This document shows positions 43,393 to 51,901 of a stretch of DNA of 64,000 nucleotides, in pieces. This DNA comes from Radicibacter daui (lineage in GTDB: Bacteria; Pseudomonadota; Alphaproteobacteria; Radicibacterales; Radicibacteraceae), in assembly GCA_030657355.1 (NCBI GenBank), contig CP131056.1, forward strand, positions 2,066,501 through 2,130,500, written 5' to 3'. The notes under the pieces are model-generated. The model was not told the DNA's origin and made no database searches. It saw only the letters and a program-made list of their open reading frames with translations. Each line of letters opens with the position of its first letter. The first letter of the stretch is position 1. The position numbers and the translations under genes are program-made.

Positions 43393-46092
43393 ATGAAATG
43401 GTTGCGCGTCCTGTCGGCTGTCGCTCTAGGCAGCGGCGGCGTTCTTGGAGCGCTGGGCGGCGGTGGCATCGCGGCGTCGACCCGGTCAGCCTTTGACGGG
43501 CACCGTGCGATTTTTCGTGCATTTTCCCAAGTATTACAGCGGAAGCCCTCATCTGCTGTAGCCAGCACCACGCAACCAGAGCTTCGGTTGCGATGGTACT
43601 GGATCACGTTACTGACGGCCCTGTTAGTCCTCGTGGCAGGGTCGTCAGTAGCGTCCACAATCTATACTTTGACGGACCAGACCAATCTGGATCCTGCGCT
43701 GCGGGCAATCGGGCTGATTTTTCCAGACTCTGACCATGCCAATGCCTTGACCACCATGGTCGCAAAATTCATGGCGATCCTGTCCATTTTGGCTGCGTCA
43801 GGCCTTGTTTATCACTCCCTGCTGGCAATTACCGCGATGGCCGAAAGCGGGCGCTTTCCGCACCGACCGATGGCGACCGTTGGCTTCTGCGTGGCTATGG
43901 CTTTGCTCCTGCCCGGTGGCGGTGGGGGGCTGAATCTTGGACAGCGGACGGTCGCAGAAGCGGCGAGGTGGTCCAGTGACACCGCGACCGAACTTTGGAC
44001 TGACTTCGCAAAAGCCACCCTGTTCGTGGACTACGAGCACAACGGCGGCGATCTGACGATCAACGTGGACGTTGGCGGCTACGACCTCGCGCGGGGCGTA
44101 TTTTATTCCGAGCTCTGCGCCGCATGGGTCGGTCAATACTGGCCGAACAGCGACCAGTATAAAGAGTATATGCCCGGAGAACCGATGCCCTCGGCCCCTG
44201 ATCCGGTTGGCGTCACAGCCAACGACGGCGGCTTGAGTTGGGATTGGGGCCTGTGCGGCTCGATCCGCGCGCTGCCCGCTGCTGGGACCGATGAGCCAGC
44301 GGAAGCGGCTTTCAAGACGGCCCGGATCTCAGCGATCAGGACGATGATTTCGAGCTTGCGGCAAAGCGGGATCGTAGAGCGCGCGGTCACCAGCTTTATG
44401 GCCATTGGAGCGGATGGCCCGACGCAATGGCCCGGTGATGGTGAGCTGCTGGCGGCCATTGGACCGGCAGCGCAGGGCTATAACGCTTCGATGAACGCCG
44501 CCGCTCGTATCTATATGGCGAAGGCCAACAGCCAGGCACTGACCAATGCCGTTGATGCCGTGGAGCAACGGGGCTGGACGGCAGCAGGAGCGCTCTGGCG
44601 GACGATCAGCGCGGCTAATGAAGCGGTCTATCATCAGGCTTCGTTGCGGCCTTCATATGTGAAGCAGTCCGACGACTACGTTGCCATGGGCAAGAAGGAG
44701 CCGGACCCACAACATGATGCGTTCGGCTGGCTGAGCCTGAAGGCGCGCATCGATCAGCAGCTTGTGAGGGAAGAGCGCCGAACCGAGCTTGCTGGCGACG
44801 ATCTGGCTGCCGCTGGCGACAAGCGGGACAACCTGCTTGCGAAGTTGCTTAACCCGTTAACGCGACCAGTTGCTGAACTGCTGGCGGATTCTCTATCCAC
44901 CAACGATGCCGATCCTGTCGGCTCTTCTATGAGCGAGGGCCACAAGCTCATCAACATTGTCGACACGGCTTGGTTGGCTGGAGCTGGCGTCGCAGTCGCC
45001 GCAAAGAACACAGCGGCGGACATGGCTGGTATCGATGGCGCCTTCGACTGGGCTGCCTCTTTCGTAAAGCCGTTTTTGTGGATCGCGTACACTATCGGGG
45101 TCGTGCACGCGTACATCATTCCGCTGATACCGTACGTCAGCGTAGTTTTTGCGGGCGTGAACTGGATGATCGCGCTGGTCGAAGCGCTGCTGGCTATGCC
45201 GATTATTTGCGTTCTTGCGTCGAGATTGGACAGTGACGGGCTAATTCATCAAGTCGCCCGGCCCGGATTATTGATCATCGGCAACATCGTATTTTTGCCG
45301 ATTTATACGGTATTTGCGTTGGCCTCGACCTACTACCTGCTGCCGCCCGCCCTGCAAATCGTAGATGGCACCTTCAGCGCTGCATTCACTGGAGCGCAGG
45401 GTGGCTTCACCATGGAGGTAGGCGGGCTGCTCGCTGTGATGGCAACCAAATTGTATTTGGATTGGATGATCATGAACCGTGTTTTTTCCGTAGTTCATGA
45501 GATCCCGAACCGGCTTCTCAAATATTTCGGGCTCAGCGGCGAGTTGACGGACGCGCGCGGGCACTCCGGCTTCGTCGGTGTTGTCGGCGGTGGTGGCGGG
45601 CTGCCGGGACCGGGCGCCGGGGGTGGCGGTGGTGGCCGCAAAGGCGGGCGCCGGGGCGGTAGTTTAGGTGGTAGTGGCGGTGGGCGCGGCGGGCTTCCCG
45701 GCATCTCCAAGGTGCCGGGGGCAGGCGGCGGCGGTGGCTCTAGCGGTGGTGGCAGTCTGACGCCTTCAAGCTGGCTATCTGGTGATGCCGGTGGTGGCGC
45801 GTCTTCTGGCGGTGGCGTCTCTGGTGGGGGTGCGCCATCCGGCGATGCAGGGGGCGGAGGCGGCTTTGGCGGGGGCGGCGACAACACCGAGGCCGACATC
45901 TGGTTCAATCGCGGTTCGGTGGGCAACCTTTCACAGGATGACTGGGGGCAAGTTGAGTCGGCGTATGAAAAGTGGTGTGAGGAACGGGCCAGCAAGGGCA
46001 AGCCAGTAGGCGACGATTTCAACGTAAATAAATATGCGGCGTGGGCGATTGGTCGACAAAATGAGCGCCGGGGCGGCGCTTCCAAGGTTTGA
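43393..46092 (+). CDS. DotA/TraY-family integral membrane protein
   Basis: 899 residues. The N-terminal helix-rich part has the family arrangement: a first pair of helices (YWITLLTALLVLVAGSSV), then SILAASGLVYHSLLAITAMAESG. A long periplasmic domain (about residues 190-530) follows. The C-terminal helices contain YIIPLIPYVSVVFAGVNWMI and VEALLAMPIICVLA, then FSVVHEIPNRLLKYFG, all typical of DotA/TraY. Residues about 729-832 are an extreme Gly/Ser-rich tail, then a small folded end. TraY is a channel subunit of IncI-type conjugation and a target of entry exclusion. It is the last gene of its operon and the only T4SS structural gene in the element. Confidence 0.78.
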   Translation: MKWLRVLSAVALGSGGVLGALGGGGIAASTRSAFDGHRAIFRAFSQVLQRKPSSAVASTTQPELRLRWYWITLLTALLVLVAGSSVASTIYTLTDQTNLDPALRAIGLIFPDSDHANALTTMVAKFMAILSILAASGLVYHSLLAITAMAESGRFPHRPMATVGFCVAMALLLPGGGGGLNLGQRTVAEAARWSSDTATELWTDFAKATLFVDYEHNGGDLTINVDVGGYDLARGVFYSELCAAWVGQYWPNSDQYKEYMPGEPMPSAPDPVGVTANDGGLSWDWGLCGSIRALPAAGTDEPAEAAFKTARISAIRTMISSLRQSGIVERAVTSFMAIGADGPTQWPGDGELLAAIGPAAQGYNASMNAAARIYMAKANSQALTNAVDAVEQRGWTAAGALWRTISAANEAVYHQASLRPSYVKQSDDYVAMGKKEPDPQHDAFGWLSLKARIDQQLVREERRTELAGDDLAAAGDKRDNLLAKLLNPLTRPVAELLADSLSTNDADPVGSSMSEGHKLINIVDTAWLAGAGVAVAAKNTAADMAGIDGAFDWAASFVKPFLWIAYTIGVVHAYIIPLIPYVSVVFAGVNWMIALVEALLAMPIICVLASRLDSDGLIHQVARPGLLIIGNIVFLPIYTVFALASTYYLLPPALQIVDGTFSAAFTGAQGGFTMEVGGLLAVMATKLYLDWMIMNRVFSVVHEIPNRLLKYFGLSGELTDARGHSGFVGVVGGGGGLPGPGAGGGGGGRKGGRRGGSLGGSGGGRGGLPGISKVPGAGGGGGSSGGGSLTPSSWLSGDAGGGASSGGGVSGGGAPSGDAGGGGGFGGGGDNTEADIWFNRGSVGNLSQDDWGQVESAYEKWCEERASKGKPVGDDFNVNKYAAWAIGRQNERRGGASKV

Positions 46093-46112
46093 TCGCTCCG
46101 GCATCGACAGAG

Positions 46113-46230
46113 GAGTTATCCACCCGCAGGGCAGCCGACTTAGGCTGCATGTCCATGGCTCCGGAGCAATCGAGCGCGGTTCTATCGCGCTGGCTCGATT
46201 GCGTAGGGGCTGTGGACATGTGGGTAACTC
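46113..46230. other. Origin-like nested inverted repeat
   Basis: Outer arms GAGTTATCCAC (46113-46123) and GTGGGTAACTC (46220-46230) differ at one base. Inside lies an imperfect stem around 46149-46178 and 46186-46219 with a seven-base loop. The outer arms contain DnaA-box-like TTATCCAC. No gene is seen in 46093-46433. Confidence 0.6.
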
Positions 46231-46291
46231 TGGGCTCCGCCCCCTCGAATTCATTCACGCAAGGATTCAAGTTTTTGGCGTGAGAACGCCT

Positions 46292-46337
46292 GACAGAGCG
46301 GAGCATCTACAGGCGCTGCTGGATGCTCCGCTCTGTC
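46292..46337. repeat. Perfect 16-bp hairpin before the methyltransferase
   Basis: Arms 46292-46307 and 46322-46337 are perfectly complementary with a 14-base loop. There is no T-run, so it is not an obvious terminator. A smaller CCTGTGGACAGG palindrome follows near 46345. With the larger nested repeat to the left, it fills the gap between traY and the restriction-modification genes. Confidence 0.6.
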
Positions 46338-46433
46338 CGAGTTCCTGTGGACAGGTTGAAGCCCCTCCTTTAGTTCAATGGGCCGTGAGAGGAGGCGCCT
46401 CTCGAAATTTCATTCACCGTTTTGGTTAGTCGT

Positions 46434-48152
46434 ATGCGTGCGCATCCTCGCTCTCCTGTCGAAGGGTTTATTCCCGGCCTGTCTCCTGTCGCCGAGGCGT
46501 TGGAAGAGATGGCACGGGCTGGTGTCGAAGCTCGCGGCGCTATATTCACTAAGCCCGAGGTCGTTGAATTTATTCTCGATCTAGCAGGCTATACTGCGGA
46601 TAGGCCGTTACATCGGTTTAGGTTGCTGGAGCCGTCGTTTGGTGACGGAGATTTTCTCCTGCCTATCATCGAGCGTTTGTTAGAGGCTTACGCAAGAGAG
46701 CGAGCGCCTGCCGCTGATGTCGTGGCAGATTTGCAGCGGGCTATTTGCGCTGTTGAAGTGCATAGCAAGACCGTGAGCCGGACCAAGGACAAGGTAAGGC
46801 GGCTTCTCGTAGAAAATGATTTTTCGGAGGAACAGGCCGAGGCTCTTGCCTCTAGCTGGATCATCGAAGGTGATTTTCTGCTAGTCGCCCTGAGCGGGAA
46901 ATTTACCCATGTGGTTGGAAACCCGCCGTATGTCCGGCAAGAGCTTATTCCGAATGCACTTTTGTCTCTGTATAGATCCCATTACAGCACGATATATGAT
47001 CGTGCCGATCTGTACGTGCCCTTTATCGAGCGGTCACTATTGAGCCTTGGCGATGAAGGTGTTTTGGCGTTCATATGCTCGGATCGGTGGATGAAAAACC
47101 GCTATGGCGGGCCGCTCCGTGAGCTGGTTGCCAAGAATTTTCACCTTACTCACTACATCGATATGGTGACGACGCAGGCATTCCAATCAGACGTTGTTGC
47201 CTATCCAGCCATCACCGTTATTTCGCGCGAGCGGCCCGGGAAGACACGTATCGCCCATCGACCCGAAGTTACATCGGCCACGCTACGTAAATTGGCGAAG
47301 GAGATGTGTTCGGATGAGCTACCTGATGGAAGTGGCTTGGTTGAGGTTTCGGGCGTGGCAAATGGCTCTGAACCTTGGATTCTGAATTCTTTCGATCAGT
47401 TGGCGTTGGTTAGGAAGCTTGAGGCTTCGTTCCCGCTGATTGAGGAGACGGGGTGCCGAATTGGTATCGGCGTTGCCACTGGAGCTGATGCCGTCTTTGT
47501 GGGGCAGTATGATGAGCTGCCCGTTGAGGAGAGCCGGAAGCTTCCTCTGGTCATGACGAAAGATATTCACGGCGGTGTAGTCGATTGGCGCGGCAAGGGT
47601 GTCATTAATCCATTTAATGAAGACGGGTCAGTGGTTCGTCTGGACGATTATCCGAAAATGAAAGTCTACATTGAAAAACATGAGGGCGCCGTTCGCAGGC
47701 GGAATGTTGCGAAGAGAAGTGGCGCGGGCTGGTTCCGAACCATCGATAAAATCAATCCTCAGCTAACTAATCGAGAAAAACTGCTGATTCCGGACATTAA
47801 GGGAGAGGCTAATGTAGTTTATGAAGGTGGTGAGTATTATCCTCATCATAATCTTTACTATATTACTTCGGATGAGTGGGACGTTCGTGCGTTACAGGCA
47901 GTCTTGTTGTCTGGTATCGCTAGACTGTTTGTTGCGACTTACTCTACTCGGATGAGCGGGGGGTATTTGCGCTTCCAAGCCCAATATTTACGTCGCATAC
48001 GCCTTCCGTATTGGAGTTCTGTGGCTGAGGATGTTCGGCAGGCGCTTATCGATGCGGCAATTGCAAATGATATTAATGCGTGTAATGAAGCAACTTTTGG
48101 GTTGTATCGTTTCACGGATGAAGAGCGCGCTATAGTTGGCGGAAGCGCTTAA
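46434..48152 (+). CDS. Adenine-specific DNA methyltransferase (XhoI/PaeR7I-type)
   Basis: A class I SAM methyltransferase, 572 residues. The SAM loop is [14 protein letters not shown], and the catalytic motif is NPPYVRQE, the N6-adenine NPPY signature. The rest is a target-recognition and C-terminal domain with [11 protein letters not shown] and [16 protein letters not shown] as in Eco57I/PaeR7I relatives. It should protect host DNA at CTCGAG together with the nuclease gene 18 bases downstream. ATG 46434 is used; an in-frame TTG is at 46422. The GC content is visibly lower than that of the chromosome. Confidence 0.85.
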   Translation: MRAHPRSPVEGFIPGLSPVAEALEEMARAGVEARGAIFTKPEVVEFILDLAGYTADRPLHRFRLLEPSFGDGDFLLPIIERLLEAYARERAPAADVVADLQRAICAVEVHSKTVSRTKDKVRRLLVENDFSEEQAEALASSWIIEGDFLLVALSGKFTHVVGNPPYVRQELIPNALLSLYRSHYSTIYDRADLYVPFIERSLLSLGDEGVLAFICSDRWMKNRYGGPLRELVAKNFHLTHYIDMVTTQAFQSDVVAYPAITVISRERPGKTRIAHRPEVTSATLRKLAKEMCSDELPDGSGLVEVSGVANGSEPWILNSFDQLALVRKLEASFPLIEETGCRIGIGVATGADAVFVGQYDELPVEESRKLPLVMTKDIHGGVVDWRGKGVINPFNEDGSVVRLDDYPKMKVYIEKHEGAVRRRNVAKRSGAGWFRTIDKINPQLTNREKLLIPDIKGEANVVYEGGEYYPHHNLYYITSDEWDVRALQAVLLSGIARLFVATYSTRMSGGYLRFQAQYLRRIRLPYWSSVAEDVRQALIDAAIANDINACNEATFGLYRFTDEERAIVGGSA

Positions 48153-48170
48153 AAACGAAAGGAATGCACG

Positions 48171-48932
48171 TTGCTAGATCTGGCCGATTACGAACAGCAG
48201 GCACGTGAAGCCGTTAAGGCGTTTTGGGGGAATAGAGAAGTCGCTAGGGCGAAGCAAGTTGAAAGCGGCAATAGCGATCAGGGTGAGCGTTCCGGTGTCA
48301 CCGGTGGCAAGAATATGGACGGCTTCCTTGTCCTTATTCAGGATATCGTGCGCCGAAATGGGCTTGCACACGCTCAGATTTGCATAGAGCGACGTTTGCT
48401 CACACTTCCCGGATTTTTTCGTCCAACGAAGCTGTGGGATATCCTCGTTCTGAACGGTGGTCGGTTGGTTGCCGCTCTTGAGCTTAAGAGCCAAGTTGGC
48501 CCTTCTTTTGGCAACAATTTCAACAACAGAACTGAAGAGGCAATCGGCACGGCTCTTGATCTTAAGGTTGCCTTCCGGGAGGGAGCCTTGGGGCAGGGGG
48601 CGCCGCAGCCGTTCGTAGGCTGGCTGATGCTATTGGAGGACTGCGACAGATCCAGAGAGCCGGTACGTGATGCATCTCCGCATTTCGGAACATTCCCCGA
48701 GTTTAATGGGGCTTCTTACTCTCAGAGATACAACATTCTCTGTCAAAAGTTGGTTCAGGAACAACTATATACGGCAGCTTGTTTCCTCAGTTCTCCCCGC
48801 GAGGCCGTTTATAATGGGGAATACAGGGAAATGTCTGAAAGTACGGGGCTGAGGAGCTTTGTGTCCACCCTTGCAGGGCATATTGCTGCCGAAGCAAGTC
48901 GTGGACCGTCGGCTGCGGGTTTTTTATTTTAG
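48171..48932 (+). CDS. XhoI/PaeR7I-family type II restriction endonuclease
   Basis: 253 residues. The family core is present: [27 protein letters not shown], given here by its parts, with the PD-(D/E)xK-like acid and ELK catalytic residues, then [17 protein letters not shown] and [14 protein letters not shown]. Members cut C/TCGAG. The start is TTG 48171 with GAAAGGA upstream, a weak start that fits low nuclease expression after the methyltransferase. No controller (C) protein gene is seen. The pair acts in defence against phage and in plasmid-like stabilisation of the element. Confidence 0.88.
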   Translation: MLDLADYEQQAREAVKAFWGNREVARAKQVESGNSDQGERSGVTGGKNMDGFLVLIQDIVRRNGLAHAQICIERRLLTLPGFFRPTKLWDILVLNGGRLVAALELKSQVGPSFGNNFNNRTEEAIGTALDLKVAFREGALGQGAPQPFVGWLMLLEDCDRSREPVRDASPHFGTFPEFNGASYSQRYNILCQKLVQEQLYTAACFLSSPREAVYNGEYREMSESTGLRSFVSTLAGHIAAEASRGPSAAGFLF

Positions 48933-48970
48933 GCACCGGGAACAGCTTAAAAAAAGCGTGACTTTGTTCA

Positions 48971-49012
48971 TCATGCTGTCGGTTGATGCTCTAATTTCAA
49001 CCGGCAGCATGA
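48971..49012. terminator. Bidirectional terminator between R-M and integrase
   Basis: 16-bp arms (48971-48986 and 48997-49012) with one mismatch, followed by TCTTTT. It lies between the convergent nuclease and integrase genes. Confidence 0.8.
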
Positions 49013-49067
49013 TCTTTTGGTTCTTCGGACTGTTCAGCGTAAGAGCCTGTAGGCATTTGAGGGCCAA

Positions 49068-50201
49068 TCAGAGCTTCTTTGCGTTGAGCTTGCGCGCAAT
49101 GTCACTGGGCTTGGCGTTTAGATAGCCCAACAAGGACTGTGCGGATTTGTGCCCGCTCTGCGACTTGAGTTCACCCAGCGTCAGACCTGCGGCTGCCATT
49201 CGTGACAGGCTCTCGTGGCGCAGGTCGTGCCATTTCAAATTACGGACCCCGGCTGCCATCTTTGCTTTTCTCCAGCGGTAATGAACCGCTGCGCGATTCA
49301 AGCTGAACAGTTTGCCAGTTCGTCGGGCCTCGGGAAGCTGCTCAATGTAATGGTCCAGAGCTGCGATGGCATCGTCTGACAGAACGATCTGGCGGGGCTG
49401 TCCGTTTTTTGTAGTCCTTTTGTCGATTACCGTTGTTCCTTGCGCTCGTCTAATTTCTTCGTGATTAAATTTCAGCAACTCGGACTTGCGCAATCCGGCA
49501 CAAACGGCGATGCGATACAGGGCGAGCATCTGCGCAGCGTCAGGGCCTTCGGCCAGCGCCAGCAGGACGCGCTCTTCCTCTCCTGCGCTGCCTTCTTCCT
49601 CGTCGGCGTCTTGCAGACGCCGATCGCGTGGCGGCGTCTGTGGTGGCAGAATCACATCTGACACTGGATTGTGCAGGCCTTTGATGCCCCATCCGTGATT
49701 GCCGGTTCCGTCCACGTCGGCCCTCGCGGCGTGTGTGAAAAGCGAGCTGAGCGCGAATACGTCGTTTCGTATCGTGTTAGGGCTCTTACCGTCTTTCAGC
49801 CGCGCGTTAATGTGCAGTTGGAGGTCTCGCGGCAGATCGGGGCTCTCCAGACGCTCCGCCGCAATTGGATGGCGACGCCACGCCTTCAACCGGTTGCTCT
49901 TTTCTTTAAAACCCTTCTCTCTGACGGCCACGGTGTTGTTAAATAGCTCAAGTGCTCGTTCCAATGTCCAACCGGAATGCGGCTTGCCGTCGTCCGGCGG
50001 CAGTTCTGGGGCAAGGCCGAATTTAACGTGGAGGTGGGGCGGCAGCAGATCTCGGTCGGGCCAGCGGCCCTCATCAATGGCAGCCTTGACGCGGGTTTCC
50101 CACTTCTTGGCGGCGGTGATAGCGCCAAACGTTAACCCGAAAGAGACCCCTCGGTACCTGATGTGAGCTAAGTACCGACCGTTTCGCTGGATAACTGACA
50201 T
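49068..50201 (-). CDS. Tyrosine site-specific integrase
   Basis: A 377-residue tyrosine recombinase. The N-terminal arm-binding domain opens MSVIQRNGRYLAHIRYRG; a SAM-like core-binding domain follows (LPRDLQLHINARLKDGKSP). Catalytic residues: Arg in GLRKSELLKF, Lys in RTTKNGQPRQI, His and Arg in WHDLRHESLSRM, His in SQSGHKSAQSLL and the nucleophile Tyr in LLGYLNAKP. ATG 50201 has AGGA six bases upstream and leaves the TGCAACA repeats outside the gene; starts at 50207 and 50237 are less likely. It would insert the element into tRNA-Ser and, with the AlpA-like protein, excise it. Confidence 0.93.
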   Translation of the reverse strand: MSVIQRNGRYLAHIRYRGVSFGLTFGAITAAKKWETRVKAAIDEGRWPDRDLLPPHLHVKFGLAPELPPDDGKPHSGWTLERALELFNNTVAVREKGFKEKSNRLKAWRRHPIAAERLESPDLPRDLQLHINARLKDGKSPNTIRNDVFALSSLFTHAARADVDGTGNHGWGIKGLHNPVSDVILPPQTPPRDRRLQDADEEEGSAGEEERVLLALAEGPDAAQMLALYRIAVCAGLRKSELLKFNHEEIRRAQGTTVIDKRTTKNGQPRQIVLSDDAIAALDHYIEQLPEARRTGKLFSLNRAAVHYRWRKAKMAAGVRNLKWHDLRHESLSRMAAAGLTLGELKSQSGHKSAQSLLGYLNAKPSDIARKLNAKKL

Positions 50202-50209
50202 TTTCATTC

Positions 50210-50228
50210 CTGCAACAATGCTGCAACA
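50210..50228. repeat. TGCAACA arm-type repeats, right end
   Basis: Two TGCAACA units directly in front of the integrase gene and 52 bases from the attR core. They match 36689-36706 exactly over 18 bases and in the same orientation. They could also let integrase repress its own promoter. Confidence 0.6.
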
Positions 50229-50279
50229 GAAATTCAAAATATCATCAGAAACCGCAGAAACAAAGGGAATTGGAAGGGA

Positions 50280-50339
50280 TTGCTAAACCGTCATACTGGG
50301 AAACTGGTATCGTGGGTTCGAATCCCATCCCCTCCGCCA
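50280..50339 (+). repeat. attR core, 60-bp direct repeat
   Basis: An exact copy of the tRNA-Ser 3' half (36563-36622) without the 5' half, so it makes no tRNA. It marks the right end of the element. Ordinary chromosomal sequence resumes after it. Confidence 0.95.
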
Positions 50340-50486
50340 TTTACTCAGCAGCAATTCAGATAATCGAGCAGGCAAGCGCAAGTCGCTGGCCTGCATAGTC
50401 TTGTCTGAACCTGTACTCCCGGCATATTGGTCCTGTTCGTTATTGACGGCCGCAGCATGTCGTTGCGGCAAGCGAGGGACCTTCTG

Positions 50487-50831
50487 ATGTCACTGTTTAT
50501 GACCATGGACACCGCCGCTGTTGCCCCCGAGTACGGCCAGCCCGATCCCTCGCGCCTCATCCATGGTTCGCCCGAATTCACCACCTGGAACATTGAGCAG
50601 GCCGAAGGCGGCCTCTGGGCCGGGTTCTGGCAGTCGACGCCGGGCAAATGGCGCGTGGAATACACCGAGTGGGAATATTGCTGCATCCGCTCCGGCGTCT
50701 CCATCGTGACAGAAGATGGCGGCGAAGCGCGTACGGTGAAGGCCGGTGACAGCTTCGTGCTGCGCCCGGGCTTCAAGGGCACGTGGGAAGTGGTGGAGAC
50801 CACGCTCAAGGAATATGTGATCCGGGAGTGA
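50487..50831 (+). CDS. Cupin-domain protein (Cupin_3/DUF861)
   Basis: A 114-residue single-cupin protein. TPGKWRVEYTEWEYCCIRSG, GDSFVLRPGFKGTWEVVET and TLKEYVI give the usual DUF861 pattern. Members are small cytosolic proteins, some linked to ureidoglycolate or sugar metabolism; the substrate here is unknown. ATG 50487 has GAGGGA upstream. It is the first chromosomal gene to the right of the mobile element, originally just downstream of tRNA-Ser. Confidence 0.8.
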   Translation: MSLFMTMDTAAVAPEYGQPDPSRLIHGSPEFTTWNIEQAEGGLWAGFWQSTPGKWRVEYTEWEYCCIRSGVSIVTEDGGEARTVKAGDSFVLRPGFKGTWEVVETTLKEYVIRE

Positions 50832-50877
50832 GCCGGCGGCTGGCGCCGCCGGCCTTTGAGGGGCGCCCTTTCGCGGG

Positions 50878-51099
50878 TCAGGCGCCGGCTGGCCCGGTGC
50901 TGCGTGCCTTGCCGAAATAGGGCAGCGCAAAGAGATAAAGCCCGCTGAACAGCAGCAGGAACAGCGGCAGCAGCGGCGAATAGGTCAGCCACATCGGCGG
51001 CTCGCCCCAGATGCGGGCGATGAAATTGGCGATGACGGTGGCGGTGAAAAGCAGCGACAGCCAGCGATGGGTCTGGCGAATGCGCTTGTTCCAGCTCAT
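50878..51099 (-). CDS. Small membrane protein, 73 aa
   Basis: Two hydrophobic segments (WLSLLFTATVIANFIARIW and LLPLFLLLFSGLYLFALPYF) with a basic N-terminus (MSWNKRIRQTHRW). A strong GGAGGAAC site precedes ATG 51099. It may be the last gene of the ArsR/SRPBCC operon, 55 bases after the SRPBCC stop. No family assigned. Confidence 0.7.
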   Translation of the reverse strand: MSWNKRIRQTHRWLSLLFTATVIANFIARIWGEPPMWLTYSPLLPLFLLLFSGLYLFALPYFGKARSTGPAGA

Positions 51100-51154
51100 G
51101 GGCTTGTTCCTCCGGTTTGTTCTGTTTTCTGGGGGGGAACGCGTGGGCAGCCGG

Positions 51155-51577
51155 TCAGTCGGTCCGGGCCAGCAGGTCTTCCAGCGCGCCGAGGAAACGC
51201 GGCCACCCCATGCGGGCGCCGTGGAAATAACGCGGCTGGTCATCGCGGAAGCCCGTTTGCTCCAGCCGCAGATGTGTGCCGGCGGGTGTGGGTGTCAGCG
51301 TCCAGGTAACCACGCTTTTGAGGTCATGATCGCCCCATGTGTAGGAGAGGACGCGCCGGGGCTCGACCTCCAGCACCTCGCACTCCACCGAGCCCCATTC
51401 GGCGCTGAAACCGAACCGGTGGCCGACGTTCGGGGTAAAATCCGTCTTCATCAGCCATTCGGCCATCAGGTGCGGCTGGGTGAGGGCGCGCCAGAGTTTT
51501 TCCGGCGGGTGGGCCAGTTCCCGCTCGATGAGGATGTTCAGCGTATCGGGCGGGGTGGCGGGGGATATTCCGGTCAT
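51155..51577 (-). CDS. SRPBCC (AHSA1-type) domain protein
   Basis: A 140-residue START-like ligand-binding fold: IERELAHPPEKLWRALTQPHLMAEWL at the start, FGFSAEWGSVECEVLEVEP, and a closing helix (GWPRFLGALEDLL). Its ATG overlaps the arsR stop (ATGA), so both are co-translated. ArsR/AHSA1 pairs of this kind are common; the ligand is unknown. Confidence 0.88.
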   Translation of the reverse strand: MTGISPATPPDTLNILIERELAHPPEKLWRALTQPHLMAEWLMKTDFTPNVGHRFGFSAEWGSVECEVLEVEPRRVLSYTWGDHDLKSVVTWTLTPTPAGTHLRLEQTGFRDDQPRYFHGARMGWPRFLGALEDLLARTD

Positions 51578-51894
51578 TGGTCCATCCTGGTCAGGAGATC
51601 TTCAAGGGCATCGAACCGGCTTTCCCAGAAGCCGGTCAGCTGGCGGGTCCAGTCTGTAAGCGGGGCGAGGGCGCCGGGCCAGGCGCGGTAATGTGTCTCC
51701 CGGCCAGCCTTGCGGTCGCGCACCAGCCCGGCTTCCTTGAGCTGGGCAAGATGGCGCGAGACCATGGGCTGGGAGACGCCGGCGCCAGCGGTGAGGGCAT
51801 GCACGGTAAGCTCCCCCTCCCGCGCCAGCCGTTCAAACAGGGCGCGGCGCGTGGGGTCACCCAGGGTGCGGAACAGAAGGTCGGCGTCGATCAT
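51574..51894 (-). CDS. ArsR-family transcriptional regulator
   Basis: A 106-residue winged-helix repressor: LGDPTRRALFERLAREGELTV, then AGVSQPMVSRHLAQLKEAGLV as recognition helix. No metal-binding cysteines (ELCVCDL) are present, so it belongs to the non-metal ArsR group paired with SRPBCC proteins. ATG 51894. Two palindromes upstream are its likely operators, so it should repress itself and the SRPBCC gene. The C-terminus (LEDLLTRMDQ) resembles that of the SRPBCC protein. Confidence 0.9.
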   Translation of the reverse strand: MIDADLLFRTLGDPTRRALFERLAREGELTVHALTAGAGVSQPMVSRHLAQLKEAGLVRDRKAGRETHYRAWPGALAPLTDWTRQLTGFWESRFDALEDLLTRMDQ

Positions 51895-51901
51895 CAAAAC
51901 C

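Larger units (their letters stand above)
36563..50339. mobile_element. Integrative mobilizable element in tRNA-Ser
   Basis: About 13.7 kb between two perfect 60-bp copies of the tRNA-Ser 3' half. It encodes, left to right, an AlpA-like regulator, three small unknown genes, an HUH Rep-like protein (minus), a MobA/MobL relaxase (minus) with two small genes, a four-gene plus-strand operon ending in a DotA/TraY-family protein, an XhoI/PaeR7I-type modification and restriction pair, and a tyrosine integrase (minus) next to the right end. It has a relaxase but no VirB/VirD4 or other Tra/Dot/Icm genes, so it must borrow a mating apparatus. Several internal genes are visibly more AT-rich than the chromosome. 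No phage structural genes are seen. Confidence 0.92.

Noticed and set aside
46434-48932. Reading the methyltransferase as part of a BREX or DISARM defence island
   Set aside because: No pglZ, brxC, helicase or phospholipase D partner is present. The gene is a simple type II methyltransferase paired with a matching XhoI-type nuclease.
36563-50339. Interpretation of the island as a prophage
   Set aside because: No capsid, terminase, tail or lysis genes are seen, while a relaxase is present.
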